Part shown: positions 24,622 through 32,411 of the stretch, piece by piece
Layout: every line of letters begins with the position of its first letter
Numbering within the stretch: position 1 is the stretch's first letter
Notes under the pieces: model-generated
What the model saw: the letters and a program-made list of their open reading frames with translations, nothing else
Told to the model about the DNA's origin: nothing
The model's database searches: none
DNA from: Anaerolineae bacterium
GTDB lineage: Bacteria; Chloroflexota; Anaerolineae; Aggregatilineales; UBA2796
DNA length: 38,219 bases
Direction: 5' to 3'
NCBI GenBank assembly: GCA_025055255.1
Contig: JANWYI010000013.1
Coordinates: 39,160 to 77,378 of the forward strand
Translations under genes and position numbers: made by a program

Positions 24622-26438
24622 GTTTGCCCAATTCACCTGCTGTGGTGCTGGAAGGCGCACTGGCTGAGCTGCGCGAGCGCCTGATCCGCTTGCTCGGCGA
24701 GTCTGCTGAGTTTGTCGGCAAGCTGCACGGCGAAGGCGCGCAAGATCGGCAACGTCTGCGAGACGCCGCTGATGATCTACGCGAGATGTTCTTGCTGGTC
24801 GCCGTGATCGGCGAGTTCAACGCTGGGAAGTCCACATTTATCAACGCGCTGCTCGGCGAGCTGCTCTTGCCTGTTGGCATCACGCCGACCACAGACGCTA
24901 TTGAGCTAGTCCGCTACGCGCCTGTGCCAAATCGGACGCCTAGAATGCGCGAAGGCGCCGCAATCCGTGAGTGGGAGCATCCTGGCACAGGCGGCGCAGG
25001 CATCGCCATTGTGGATACGCCAGGCACTGGCTCAGTTTTCCAGCAGCATGAGGCGATTGCCAAGTCGTTTCTGCATCGCAGCGACCTTGTCATCTTCATC
25101 ATCAGCGCCAAACGTGCCTTTGCCGACACTGAGCGGCTCTACCTTGAGTTAGCGCGTGACTATGGCAAGAAAATTGTCGTGGTTATCAACCAAGCCGACT
25201 TACTAGACGACTCTGAGCGCCAGCAAGTACGCGAGTTTGTCCGCCAGCAGATCGATCAGCTGCTCGGCTTACGTCCGCCAATTTTCATGATCAGCGCCAA
25301 GCAGGCGTTACAGCGCGCCTATCAAGGCGGCGTTTTTGCGGCGCTGCGCGAGTCACCTGCTGACGATCCAACAGGCATTTTGGCGCTTGCTGCTTATCTG
25401 CGCGAGACCTTTGAGCAAGTGCCACCTGCCAAGCAAAAACTGCTAACGCGCCTGAGCCTGTTGCGCAGCGTGCTGAGACGGCATGAAGAAGCGCTCAATG
25501 CGCGTCTTGCACTGATCGGTCAAGACACGGATGCAGCGCATTCACTGGAGCGCGAGATTGAGCAACAGGCTGCAGGTCTAGATCGTCAATTAGAGGCGAC
25601 GCTCAAAGAAATTCGCGCTGTGATTGACGGCGTTTTGCTGCGCGGCGGACGCTTCATGGAGAAAAATCTGAACATCGTGCGCGCCGCCTTTCGCGGCATG
25701 GATCGTGAAAAACTTGCCGAGTCATTTGAGCGCGACGTGCTCGCCGATAGCTTGACGCGCCTTGCCACAGCACAGGAAAGCTATGTTAATGCGCTCGTAG
25801 ATAGCGGACGTGCCTATTGGCGAGGCATTATTGAGCGGTTGAGCAAATTAGAGGCGCTTCTGCGCGAAGAAGCCACAGGCATGGACGCTGCGCAGTACGC
25901 CGATCAACGCGCTGCGCTGCAGGCAGCATTGGCTGTTGCTGACATTGAGCTGCGTGCTTACACAGATGACACTGTGCTAGAGGCAATCGAGAGCAACTTC
26001 GATCAGAACGTGCGCACCTTCATCTACGGCACAATCGCAGGCATTGGCGGCGCTTTTGGTCTGCTCATCAGCGCGCTAACCGCTGCTGCAACGCCTGGCA
26101 CGCTCTTGCCACCGCTCGGTGTGCTGACTCTCGCCATCGGCGCTGTGGCGCTGCCGCTCGGCGGCGGAATCGCTTTTCTCACCTCACAGCGCGCCCGTAA
26201 GGACGCCTTGAGGCAACTTGAAACCCGTCTGAGTGACCTTGAAAAGACCTACCGCGAGGCGCTCACCAAGATCACAGTCGCTGAGCGCAGTCGCCTGACC
26301 AGTTACGGCAAGCAGATTTTGGCACCAGTCTTCAGCCAGCTCAGCACGCTTGCCGCGCGCTACCGCGATCAGCAGACACAGCTCGGTTTCTTGCTGGCGC
26401 GGATTGACGAGCTCGAAAAGGCGCTCAATGCGCTCTAG
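24609..26438 (+). CDS. Bacterial dynamin-like GTPase, second copy
   Basis: A GTPase of 609 residues, paralogous to the first copy and with G1 at the same position (residues 68-75, GEFNAGKS). G2 Thr in GITPTTD, G3 DTPGTGS and G4 NQAD are intact. Stalk helices follow, then hydrophobic segments near 455-520 (including AGIGGAFGLLISALTAAA and a Gly/Leu-rich helix) and a C-terminal coil with YREALTKITVAERS. Paired dynamin-like proteins commonly act as hetero-oligomers on membranes. Its start lies inside the end of the TOPRIM gene, so translation is probably coupled. It is followed at once by a lipoyl/octanoyl transferase gene that is probably unrelated in function. Confidence 0.92.
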   Translation: MSDLSLPNSPAVVLEGALAELRERLIRLLGESAEFVGKLHGEGAQDRQRLRDAADDLREMFLLVAVIGEFNAGKSTFINALLGELLLPVGITPTTDAIELVRYAPVPNRTPRMREGAAIREWEHPGTGGAGIAIVDTPGTGSVFQQHEAIAKSFLHRSDLVIFIISAKRAFADTERLYLELARDYGKKIVVVINQADLLDDSERQQVREFVRQQIDQLLGLRPPIFMISAKQALQRAYQGGVFAALRESPADDPTGILALAAYLRETFEQVPPAKQKLLTRLSLLRSVLRRHEEALNARLALIGQDTDAAHSLEREIEQQAAGLDRQLEATLKEIRAVIDGVLLRGGRFMEKNLNIVRAAFRGMDREKLAESFERDVLADSLTRLATAQESYVNALVDSGRAYWRGIIERLSKLEALLREEATGMDAAQYADQRAALQAALAVADIELRAYTDDTVLEAIESNFDQNVRTFIYGTIAGIGGAFGLLISALTAAATPGTLLPPLGVLTLAIGAVALPLGGGIAFLTSQRARKDALRQLETRLSDLEKTYREALTKITVAERSRLTSYGKQILAPVFSQLSTLAARYRDQQTQLGFLLARIDELEKALNAL

Positions 26439-26441
26439 GTG

Positions 26442-27254
26442 ATGAGCGAGACCTGGCGGCTGATCCTAGACGCGCCATGTGACGGTCACCTGAACATGGC
26501 ACGCGACGAGGCAATTTTGCAGGCAGTAGCGTCTGGCGCGCAGCCGCCGACACTGCGCTTGTATGCATGGCGTGTCCCAACGCTTTCGCTAGGCTATGGA
26601 CAGCCAAGCGCTAATGTTGACTTGGCGCGCCTGCGCGCGCGCAGCTGGCAACTGGTGCGTCGTCCGAGCGGCGGACGTGCAATTTTGCACGCGGATGAGA
26701 TCACTTACAGCGTAGCCCTGCCAGAGAAGCATCCATTGGCGCAAGGCGGCGTGATTGAGAGCTATCGCCGTTTAAGCGCCGCTTTGATTGCAGCGCTGCG
26801 CCTGCTCGCGCCTGACATGCCAATTCAAGCTGATCAGCGCCACAAGCGCGCTGCTGCTGCGAATGCGATTTGCTTTGAAGTGCCATCGGACTATGAGATC
26901 ACGACGTACGGCAAAAAGTTGATCGGCAGCGCACAAATGCGCAAGTACGGCGGCGTTTTGCAGCACGGTGCATTGCCGCTACACGGCGACGTAGCCGACA
27001 TCTGCGACGCGCTGACGTTTGATGACGAATTGGCACGTCAACATGCTAAAATGCGCGTCCGCCAGCGCGCCATCACGCTCAGCGATGCTGTTGGCAAGCC
27101 GATCACTTGGCATACGGCTGCAGAGGCACTCAGTGAAGGCTTTCGCAGCACTTTCCAGCTGACTTGGCAACATGCTGAGCATCTGGCTGAGGCTGACTCA
27201 GCGCGCACGCTTGCGCGTCGCTATGCTGATGACACTTGGACATTTTCGCGCTAA
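26442..27254 (+). CDS. Lipoyl/octanoyl transferase (LipM/LplA family)
   Basis: A protein of 270 residues of the BPL/LplA/LipB fold. It has the substrate-binding RRPSGGRAILH block, the acyl-handling NAICFEVPSDYEIT segment with Cys at the LipM active-site position, and the Lys in GKKLIGSAQMRKYGG. This set matches LipM-type octanoyl-[acyl carrier]:GcvH transferases better than LplA ligases, though ligase function is not excluded. The product moves octanoyl or lipoyl groups onto GcvH or 2-oxoacid dehydrogenases. GTG 26439 is an alternative start. The previous stop ends at 26438, so it is likely read from the same transcript. The stop overlaps that of the convergent FtsW/RodA gene. Confidence 0.86.
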   Translation: MSETWRLILDAPCDGHLNMARDEAILQAVASGAQPPTLRLYAWRVPTLSLGYGQPSANVDLARLRARSWQLVRRPSGGRAILHADEITYSVALPEKHPLAQGGVIESYRRLSAALIAALRLLAPDMPIQADQRHKRAAAANAICFEVPSDYEITTYGKKLIGSAQMRKYGGVLQHGALPLHGDVADICDALTFDDELARQHAKMRVRQRAITLSDAVGKPITWHTAAEALSEGFRSTFQLTWQHAEHLAEADSARTLARRYADDTWTFSR

Positions 27255-28561
27255 GTGTCAGCGCTGATCACTAGCAGCAACCCAATCATCACAAAACTGA
27301 CTAATAGCGAGCTACCGCCGTAGCTCATGAATGGCAAGGTCACGCCTGTGAGCGGAATGACCCTCAGCACACCGCTCATAATCATCAGACTTTGTGCAGT
27401 CAGCACGACGCTCAGTCCTGCGGCGAGGTAGGCGCGAAAGACGCGATTTTGTACCTGTATTGCCAAGCGATAGCCGCGCAATCCAATTACAGCGAAGCTT
27501 GCAATCACTGCCAGTCCACCGAGCATGCCCCATTCCTCGCCAATGGCTGCGAAGATGAAGTCTGAGTGGACAACTGGCACATAGCTCGGCGCACCCTGCC
27601 CAATGCCCTGTCCAAGAACGCCGCCTGCAGCAAACGCCATTAGGCTGCGCACAATCTGGAAGGCACTGCCTTGCGGATCGCGCCATGGGTCGAGCCAAAT
27701 ATCCACGCGCAAACGCACTAAGTCCACAACGAAGTAGGCAAGCACGCCTGCAGCGGCGATCAGCGCTGCGCCGCCAAACACATAGACAAGGTTGCCTGTG
27801 GCGAGGTAGAGCAAGGTCACAAAGGTGATGAAAAAGAGCGCAGCTGTGCCGAGGTCGCGTTGCCACAGCAGGATTGCCACGCAGGCAAGCCACATTAGCA
27901 ACAATGGCGCTAGGAAGCGCAAAGTGATGTTCAAGCGGCTATGGGTCGGCGCGTCAAGTAGCGCGCGATGATCGGCAAGATAGCTGGCAAAAAAAGCGAC
28001 CAGCAGCAGCTTCAGCAGCTCTGAAGGCTGAAAGTAAATGTCAAACAGCCCTAACCACAAGCGCGGACCGCCGCCTGAAGGGTTGCTGCCGAAGAAAACG
28101 GTCAATAGCAGCAACGTCAAGCCGATGAACAGCCACAAGTAGCGATAATGGCTGAGCCAGCGCAGGCTAGTTGGCAAGCGTGTCACAGCTACGAGTGCAA
28201 GGCAGGCGATCACGAGCCAAGTGCTTTGCCGCGCGGCAAAATTCGGCGCAACGCGCTCAATTTGCAAGATTCCCCAGCCTGTCAGCAGCAACGCAAGCGG
28301 CAGCAGAAACGGATCGCGGCGCGGCAACCACCGATTCAGTATGCTGTGCACGCCTACAGCGCACAGCAGCCACACTCCTGCATACCACAGCGCTGTGAAG
28401 TTACTTTCACGGACAAGGCTCAGGCTCAGCGCTGCGCAGAAAATGAATACGCCTGCAATGCTGAGCAAGAGACGCTCACGACGCCGAGCGCGCTGCGTCG
28501 CCTCGCACTGACGGCTTGTGAGCGTCGGCACTGCAGCAGTGCGCAGCGTGGCAGCATTCAT
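27251..28561 (-). CDS. FtsW/RodA/SpoVE family peptidoglycan polymerase
   Basis: A SEDS-family integral membrane protein of 436 residues with about ten membrane helices. It has the SEDS hallmarks FQPSELLKLL, GQGIGQGAPSYVPVVHSDFIFAAIGEEWG and the C-terminal PLTGVTLPFMSYGGSS block, all well kept. SEDS proteins polymerise lipid II glycan strands, with a class B PBP partner, in division (FtsW) or elongation (RodA); which one is not decidable here. The N-terminal 40 residues are basic and longer than usual. It starts 12 bases after the MTA phosphorylase stop, so the two are likely one operon. Confidence 0.92.
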   Translation of the reverse strand: MNAATLRTAAVPTLTSRQCEATQRARRRERLLLSIAGVFIFCAALSLSLVRESNFTALWYAGVWLLCAVGVHSILNRWLPRRDPFLLPLALLLTGWGILQIERVAPNFAARQSTWLVIACLALVAVTRLPTSLRWLSHYRYLWLFIGLTLLLLTVFFGSNPSGGGPRLWLGLFDIYFQPSELLKLLLVAFFASYLADHRALLDAPTHSRLNITLRFLAPLLLMWLACVAILLWQRDLGTAALFFITFVTLLYLATGNLVYVFGGAALIAAAGVLAYFVVDLVRLRVDIWLDPWRDPQGSAFQIVRSLMAFAAGGVLGQGIGQGAPSYVPVVHSDFIFAAIGEEWGMLGGLAVIASFAVIGLRGYRLAIQVQNRVFRAYLAAGLSVVLTAQSLMIMSGVLRVIPLTGVTLPFMSYGGSSLLVSFVMIGLLLVISADT

Positions 28562-28573
28562 CAGGTGCAGCGC

Positions 28574-29455
28574 TTAACGGTCAGCCGTGCTGAAATACTT
28601 GCCGATGATCGGCGCGAGACGGCTGAGCGCCTCAGGTGTGACGCGCTCGCGCGCCGTAGCAAGCGCGTTGCTGAGCGCGTCTTGACAGGTGCAAGGCGGC
28701 ATGTCGCGCGCTAAGCGCTCAACGATGTTGCGAATGGCGCGCTGTGCCAGACCGATGTTAGCGTGGAACTGCTTGAAGACCATCTCAGCGCTGACAGCTT
28801 CTGCGCTCTGATGCCACACGTCATAATCAGTGACGTGCGCCATGACGGCATAGCACATCTCTGCCTCGCGCGCCAGAAATGCCTCTGGACTAGTGGTCAT
28901 GCCGATGATTGAAAAACCGAGACGGCGGAACACTTCGCTCTCGGCGCGCGTGCTGAAGCGCGGACCCTCGACTGTCACGAAAGTGCCGCCTTCATGCACT
29001 ACGCCGCCTGCTTCGCGCGTGCCTTCTGCGATGACACGGCTTAAGTCGGGACAGAATGGGTCTGCCACGCCGACGTGCGCCACCAGACCATTCCCGAAGA
29101 ATGTGCGTCCGCGATCAAGGCGCGTGTTGTCGTAGAGCTGGTCTGGCACGACGATGTGACCCGGCGCCAACTCTTCCTTGAGCGAACCGCAGGCGCTCAC
29201 AGCGATGATGTGCGTGACGCCCAATAGCTTCAAGGCGAAGATGTTGGCGCGATATGGCACTTCGCTAGGCATGTAAATGTGACCGCGTCCGTGACGCGGC
29301 AAAAAGGCAACGCGCACGCCTGCTAGGCTACCAATCGTGATCAAATCGCTTGGCTTGCCGAACGGCGTCTCTAGGTCAAGCGTAGTGATGTTGGTCAGCT
29401 CTGGCATATTGTACAAGCCTGAGCCGCCGATGACTGCGTAACGAATGCTTTCCAT
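28574..29455 (-). CDS. mtnP: S-methyl-5'-thioadenosine phosphorylase
   Basis: A protein of 293 residues, the usual length. It splits methylthioadenosine with phosphate to adenine and methylthioribose-1-phosphate in methionine salvage. Family features: IGGSGLY near the start, LPRHGRGH (phosphate binding), the SACGSLKEELAPG loop, EGPRFSTRAE, GMTTSPEAFLAREAEMCYA and the base-contact TDYDVWH. The ribosome site AGGAAGGCGAG precedes the ATG. It lies 58 bases after the glycosidase stop and 12 bases before the FtsW/RodA start. Confidence 0.95.
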   Translation of the reverse strand: MESIRYAVIGGSGLYNMPELTNITTLDLETPFGKPSDLITIGSLAGVRVAFLPRHGRGHIYMPSEVPYRANIFALKLLGVTHIIAVSACGSLKEELAPGHIVVPDQLYDNTRLDRGRTFFGNGLVAHVGVADPFCPDLSRVIAEGTREAGGVVHEGGTFVTVEGPRFSTRAESEVFRRLGFSIIGMTTSPEAFLAREAEMCYAVMAHVTDYDVWHQSAEAVSAEMVFKQFHANIGLAQRAIRNIVERLARDMPPCTCQDALSNALATARERVTPEALSRLAPIIGKYFSTADR

Positions 29456-29513
29456 CAGAATCTCGCCTTCCTAAGCGGAAACGCTCTTTGCTCACCTGAC
29501 TTCACTGAGCTTG

Positions 29514-32234
29514 TCACTCAGCAGTTGGATCATCAGCGCTTGTGCGCTTACGCCCATCGCGCACCTTGATCCTGATCGTGTTCTGCTGTGGCGTGTGTGT
29601 CTGAGCAGGCTTGAATGTCTCAACGTCAGCTGTGAAGTCAATTTGGTTAACTTGAATCTCTTGCGTAGCGTCGCGCTGCGATTGAACAGGGATCGATTCG
29701 CCTTCAGCAGGCATCAGACTGCTCTCGATACCTTCTTCAGTCGGCTCAAGAATGCTGATCGGCGTCGGCACAGGTGCGCTCTGTAGCTCAGGCTCTGGTG
29801 TAGGCGCCGTCGGCTCAGGCCGAGGTGCATCATCTTCGATCAGTTGCCACGTCGCATCAGTCTCAACAACCTTGCCGCTCGGAAACTCGACGCGCGTGCT
29901 TGTTGCGCTGCGCGTGACGCGCAAGCCGCCGCGCTTGACTGTGACTGGCTGCGCAAAGGCAAATGTGCCGCCTGCCCAGACTCGGTGCGCGCTGACGATG
30001 CGTACGCCAATCAGTTTCAGGAAGACATGGATTGGCACGATGCCTGCCAACTCGTCTATGTCGCCCAGTCCCTCTCCAGTCTCACTGTTGTAGCCTTCGC
30101 GGAAACCATGATCGCGCTGCAGCGCCTTGATCTGCGCGCTCAGTATCCGCTTGAACAGCTCAGTCGCCTCGCTCAGGTAACCATAGCGCAGCAAGCCTTC
30201 TAGGATCAGGACGTTCCACAACAGCCAGACGCCGCCGCTGCCGCCGTCATTATTTGCTACAAAGGCAGGGTCGTTAATTGGACACACAGGCAAGCCGTAA
30301 GGACGCCAATAGCGCTCTGGATCGGTCAGTGTGGCGACGATCTGCGCTGCGCGCTCAGCGCTCGGCGCGCCTGACCACAGCGCTACGAGCTGTGTCAAGT
30401 TTTGACGGAACAGATCAACCGTGTCCACTTCCAGATTGAAAAGCCTGATTAGCCCTTCAAACTTGATGTAGTTGACCTGTGAGTAAACTTTCTCGGTTAC
30501 AGCCGTGCCTAGACCGTAGTACCATGTGAAGGCGTTGCTCGGCAAGGTCTCGGCAACGTGCTGACCGTTCGCGTCCACGCCTTCGATCACAGCTGAGAAA
30601 CGCGGCGCAATGTCACGTCCGCCTAACACGCGCAAGATCAAGCGGTTCGGCGGCTCAAGCTGCGTCTTAGCAGCAAACGCCTCATCGCCTTTGCCACGAA
30701 AGAGGTGCACGCCGCGCAAAGTCATGTCCGTGTCACGGTCGCGGTAAAGATAAGTGCCAAGCTCAGTGTTCCAGAGCGCTTCTAGGTGCGCTTCTACGCG
30801 CTGCACATGACTCACAATCGCCTCTGCGTTGCTTGAGTCGCCTAGCAACTCGCCAATGCGCAGCAGTGCGCGTCCTTCAGCAATCAGGTAGGCGGCAAGG
30901 TCAGGCGACTCGACTTTATTGATGTCGGCGTTCTCTGACCAGCGATACAGCCGCGAGAACAGCGGATTGCTGGTGTAGGCGCTGTGCGTGGCATTCGTCC
31001 ACTCAGGGAAGCCGTCGCGGTCATGGTCAGCCGAGGGTGCAAACCAGCGCAAGAAAAAAGCGCGCAGAATTGGCAATGCCTCAGCTAAAAACGTCTGGTC
31101 TTCAGTCTGCTCATAGAGCGCCAAAGCTGTAGACGCCAAGAGCGGCATGCTCAGCAGCTTAGCGCGCTGACCGCCTAAGCCCGGTTTATTGTCAATGAAG
31201 CCGTCACTTTGGCGCACGGCGAGGAAGTTACGCAGCACGCCGAGCGCCAGCTCAGGCGCAAAAGCTGCCACTGAAGGTAAAACTAGCGCCGCTAACGCCG
31301 CACTCTGACCGCTCCACTGCCAACCGTGATCGCTGCCGTCGCCGCGCGGACTCCAGCCGCGCGCGGGAATGCGCGCTGAGACAAATGAAGCGTGTGGCAG
31401 GCTGCCGGTAGCATTTACGAAGCTGCGCAAAGCGACGTTCTGGCTAAAAGCAAGCGCAGCGTCTAGGTCAGGATCGCCTGTTTCAAAAACGAGCGTCTCA
31501 GCGCTGAGTTGCTCAATTTTGCGCAGTTCAGCGTCCCAATCGGCGCGGCGCAGCCAGAAAAACGCTGTCTGAAGACTGTCCTTCATGGAAATTTGTCCGC
31601 TGTGTGTCCAGCGTATGGCAAAGTTGCCGTTAGCAGGCACGCTGAAGATGCTGATCAGCTTCGGTGATTGCGGCGTAGCGACAAAGCGCGCCACAGGCGC
31701 CTTGGCATTCTCAAGCAGCAAAATCGGATTCAGATTGCCTGCACGTCCCAGATGTAGCGCATCCGTGCCATCTTCAAGGCTCAGGACGTTCATATCAATC
31801 TGCTTTTGGTCGCGCATGACCTGAGCCGCGAGCTCAAGGCGCACTTCGATTGGTTCAGCGCTGCTGTTGTGCAAAGTGAAGCGTCCGCCTGCAGCGCGCG
31901 ACTCAAAGACGAAAAGTTCACTGGTCAGACTAAGCGCATTGGTCAGCTTTGCTGTCACTTTGGCGTAGCTCGGCGCAAAGGCGCGCAGAGCAGGTCGCTC
32001 GGCGAGCGCCATGCTTGTATAGACCGTGCGTCCATCAATGATCCACATCGGCACAAGGCGCGCGAGGTTCACGCGCCCGCCGTAGCGCGTCTGAAAGATC
32101 AAAGACGGCTCTTCGCTACCGCCGAAAGCAATTTCCCACGATTGATCGTCTGTGTAGTCAGTGCGTTTCAGACGCGCATCAGCGGCAAACCGCATTGAGA
32201 GCGGACTTTCCGCAGTCAAATGCCATTCCTGCAT
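29514..32234 (-). CDS. Six-hairpin (alpha/alpha)6 glycosidase with Pro-rich tail
   Basis: A protein of 906 residues from the chosen ATG; the upstream TTG at 32258 is less likely because GAAGGA sits 6 bases before the ATG at 32234. Residues about 1-270 form a beta-rich N-terminal domain. About 280-770 form a six-hairpin toroid with GWQWSGQSAA, SADHDRDGFPEWTN, SNAFTWYYGLGTA and NNDGGSGGVWLLWNVLILEG, features seen across GH15/GH37/GH63-type families; these hydrolyse alpha-linked sugars with acidic residues in the central funnel. The last 130 residues are Pro/Glu/Thr-rich and low-complexity. No signal peptide is seen, so it is probably cytosolic. Exact sugar unknown. A 16-bp palindrome overlaps the promoter, implying repressor control. 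Confidence 0.8.
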   Translation of the reverse strand: MQEWHLTAESPLSMRFAADARLKRTDYTDDQSWEIAFGGSEEPSLIFQTRYGGRVNLARLVPMWIIDGRTVYTSMALAERPALRAFAPSYAKVTAKLTNALSLTSELFVFESRAAGGRFTLHNSSAEPIEVRLELAAQVMRDQKQIDMNVLSLEDGTDALHLGRAGNLNPILLLENAKAPVARFVATPQSPKLISIFSVPANGNFAIRWTHSGQISMKDSLQTAFFWLRRADWDAELRKIEQLSAETLVFETGDPDLDAALAFSQNVALRSFVNATGSLPHASFVSARIPARGWSPRGDGSDHGWQWSGQSAALAALVLPSVAAFAPELALGVLRNFLAVRQSDGFIDNKPGLGGQRAKLLSMPLLASTALALYEQTEDQTFLAEALPILRAFFLRWFAPSADHDRDGFPEWTNATHSAYTSNPLFSRLYRWSENADINKVESPDLAAYLIAEGRALLRIGELLGDSSNAEAIVSHVQRVEAHLEALWNTELGTYLYRDRDTDMTLRGVHLFRGKGDEAFAAKTQLEPPNRLILRVLGGRDIAPRFSAVIEGVDANGQHVAETLPSNAFTWYYGLGTAVTEKVYSQVNYIKFEGLIRLFNLEVDTVDLFRQNLTQLVALWSGAPSAERAAQIVATLTDPERYWRPYGLPVCPINDPAFVANNDGGSGGVWLLWNVLILEGLLRYGYLSEATELFKRILSAQIKALQRDHGFREGYNSETGEGLGDIDELAGIVPIHVFLKLIGVRIVSAHRVWAGGTFAFAQPVTVKRGGLRVTRSATSTRVEFPSGKVVETDATWQLIEDDAPRPEPTAPTPEPELQSAPVPTPISILEPTEEGIESSLMPAEGESIPVQSQRDATQEIQVNQIDFTADVETFKPAQTHTPQQNTIRIKVRDGRKRTSADDPTAE

Positions 32235-32279
32235 GAAAAATCCTTCAGGTAGCCTCAAATAGCTGTATTAACGTACGCC

Positions 32280-32308
32280 ATTCTAGCGCCATGTGCCAAT
32301 TGGCACAA
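32280..32308 (-). promoter_or_regulatory. Promoter of the glycosidase gene
   Basis: On the minus strand TTGTGC (complement of 32303-32308) and TAGAAT (complement of 32280-32285) are spaced by exactly 17 bases. Transcription would start near 32273, leaving a leader of about 40 bases before the ATG at 32234. Confidence 0.65.
32292..32307. promoter_or_regulatory. Perfect 16-bp palindrome over the -35 box: candidate operator
   Basis: TGTGCCAATTGGCACA is fully self-complementary and overlaps the -35 hexamer and spacer of the glycosidase promoter. This position would block RNA polymerase, as LacI- or TetR-type repressors do. No regulator gene is present in the window. Confidence 0.6.
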
Positions 32309-32411
32309 CTCAAAGTTAGGATCGGCAATTCTCGCCTAATTCGCAGCTCCGCTGAGCTTACTTGTGCTGCGCGCTTTGCCAGCGTCATGCTAGACCGCTC
32401 ACTATCAGACT

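Noticed and set aside
27312-27893. Minus-strand ORF of 193 residues
   Set aside because: It overlaps the FtsW/RodA gene in another frame; Cys/Arg-rich and without family features.
28148-28714. Plus-strand ORF of 188 residues opposite FtsW/RodA
   Set aside because: The strand is already used by a strongly conserved SEDS protein and MTA phosphorylase; no domain features.
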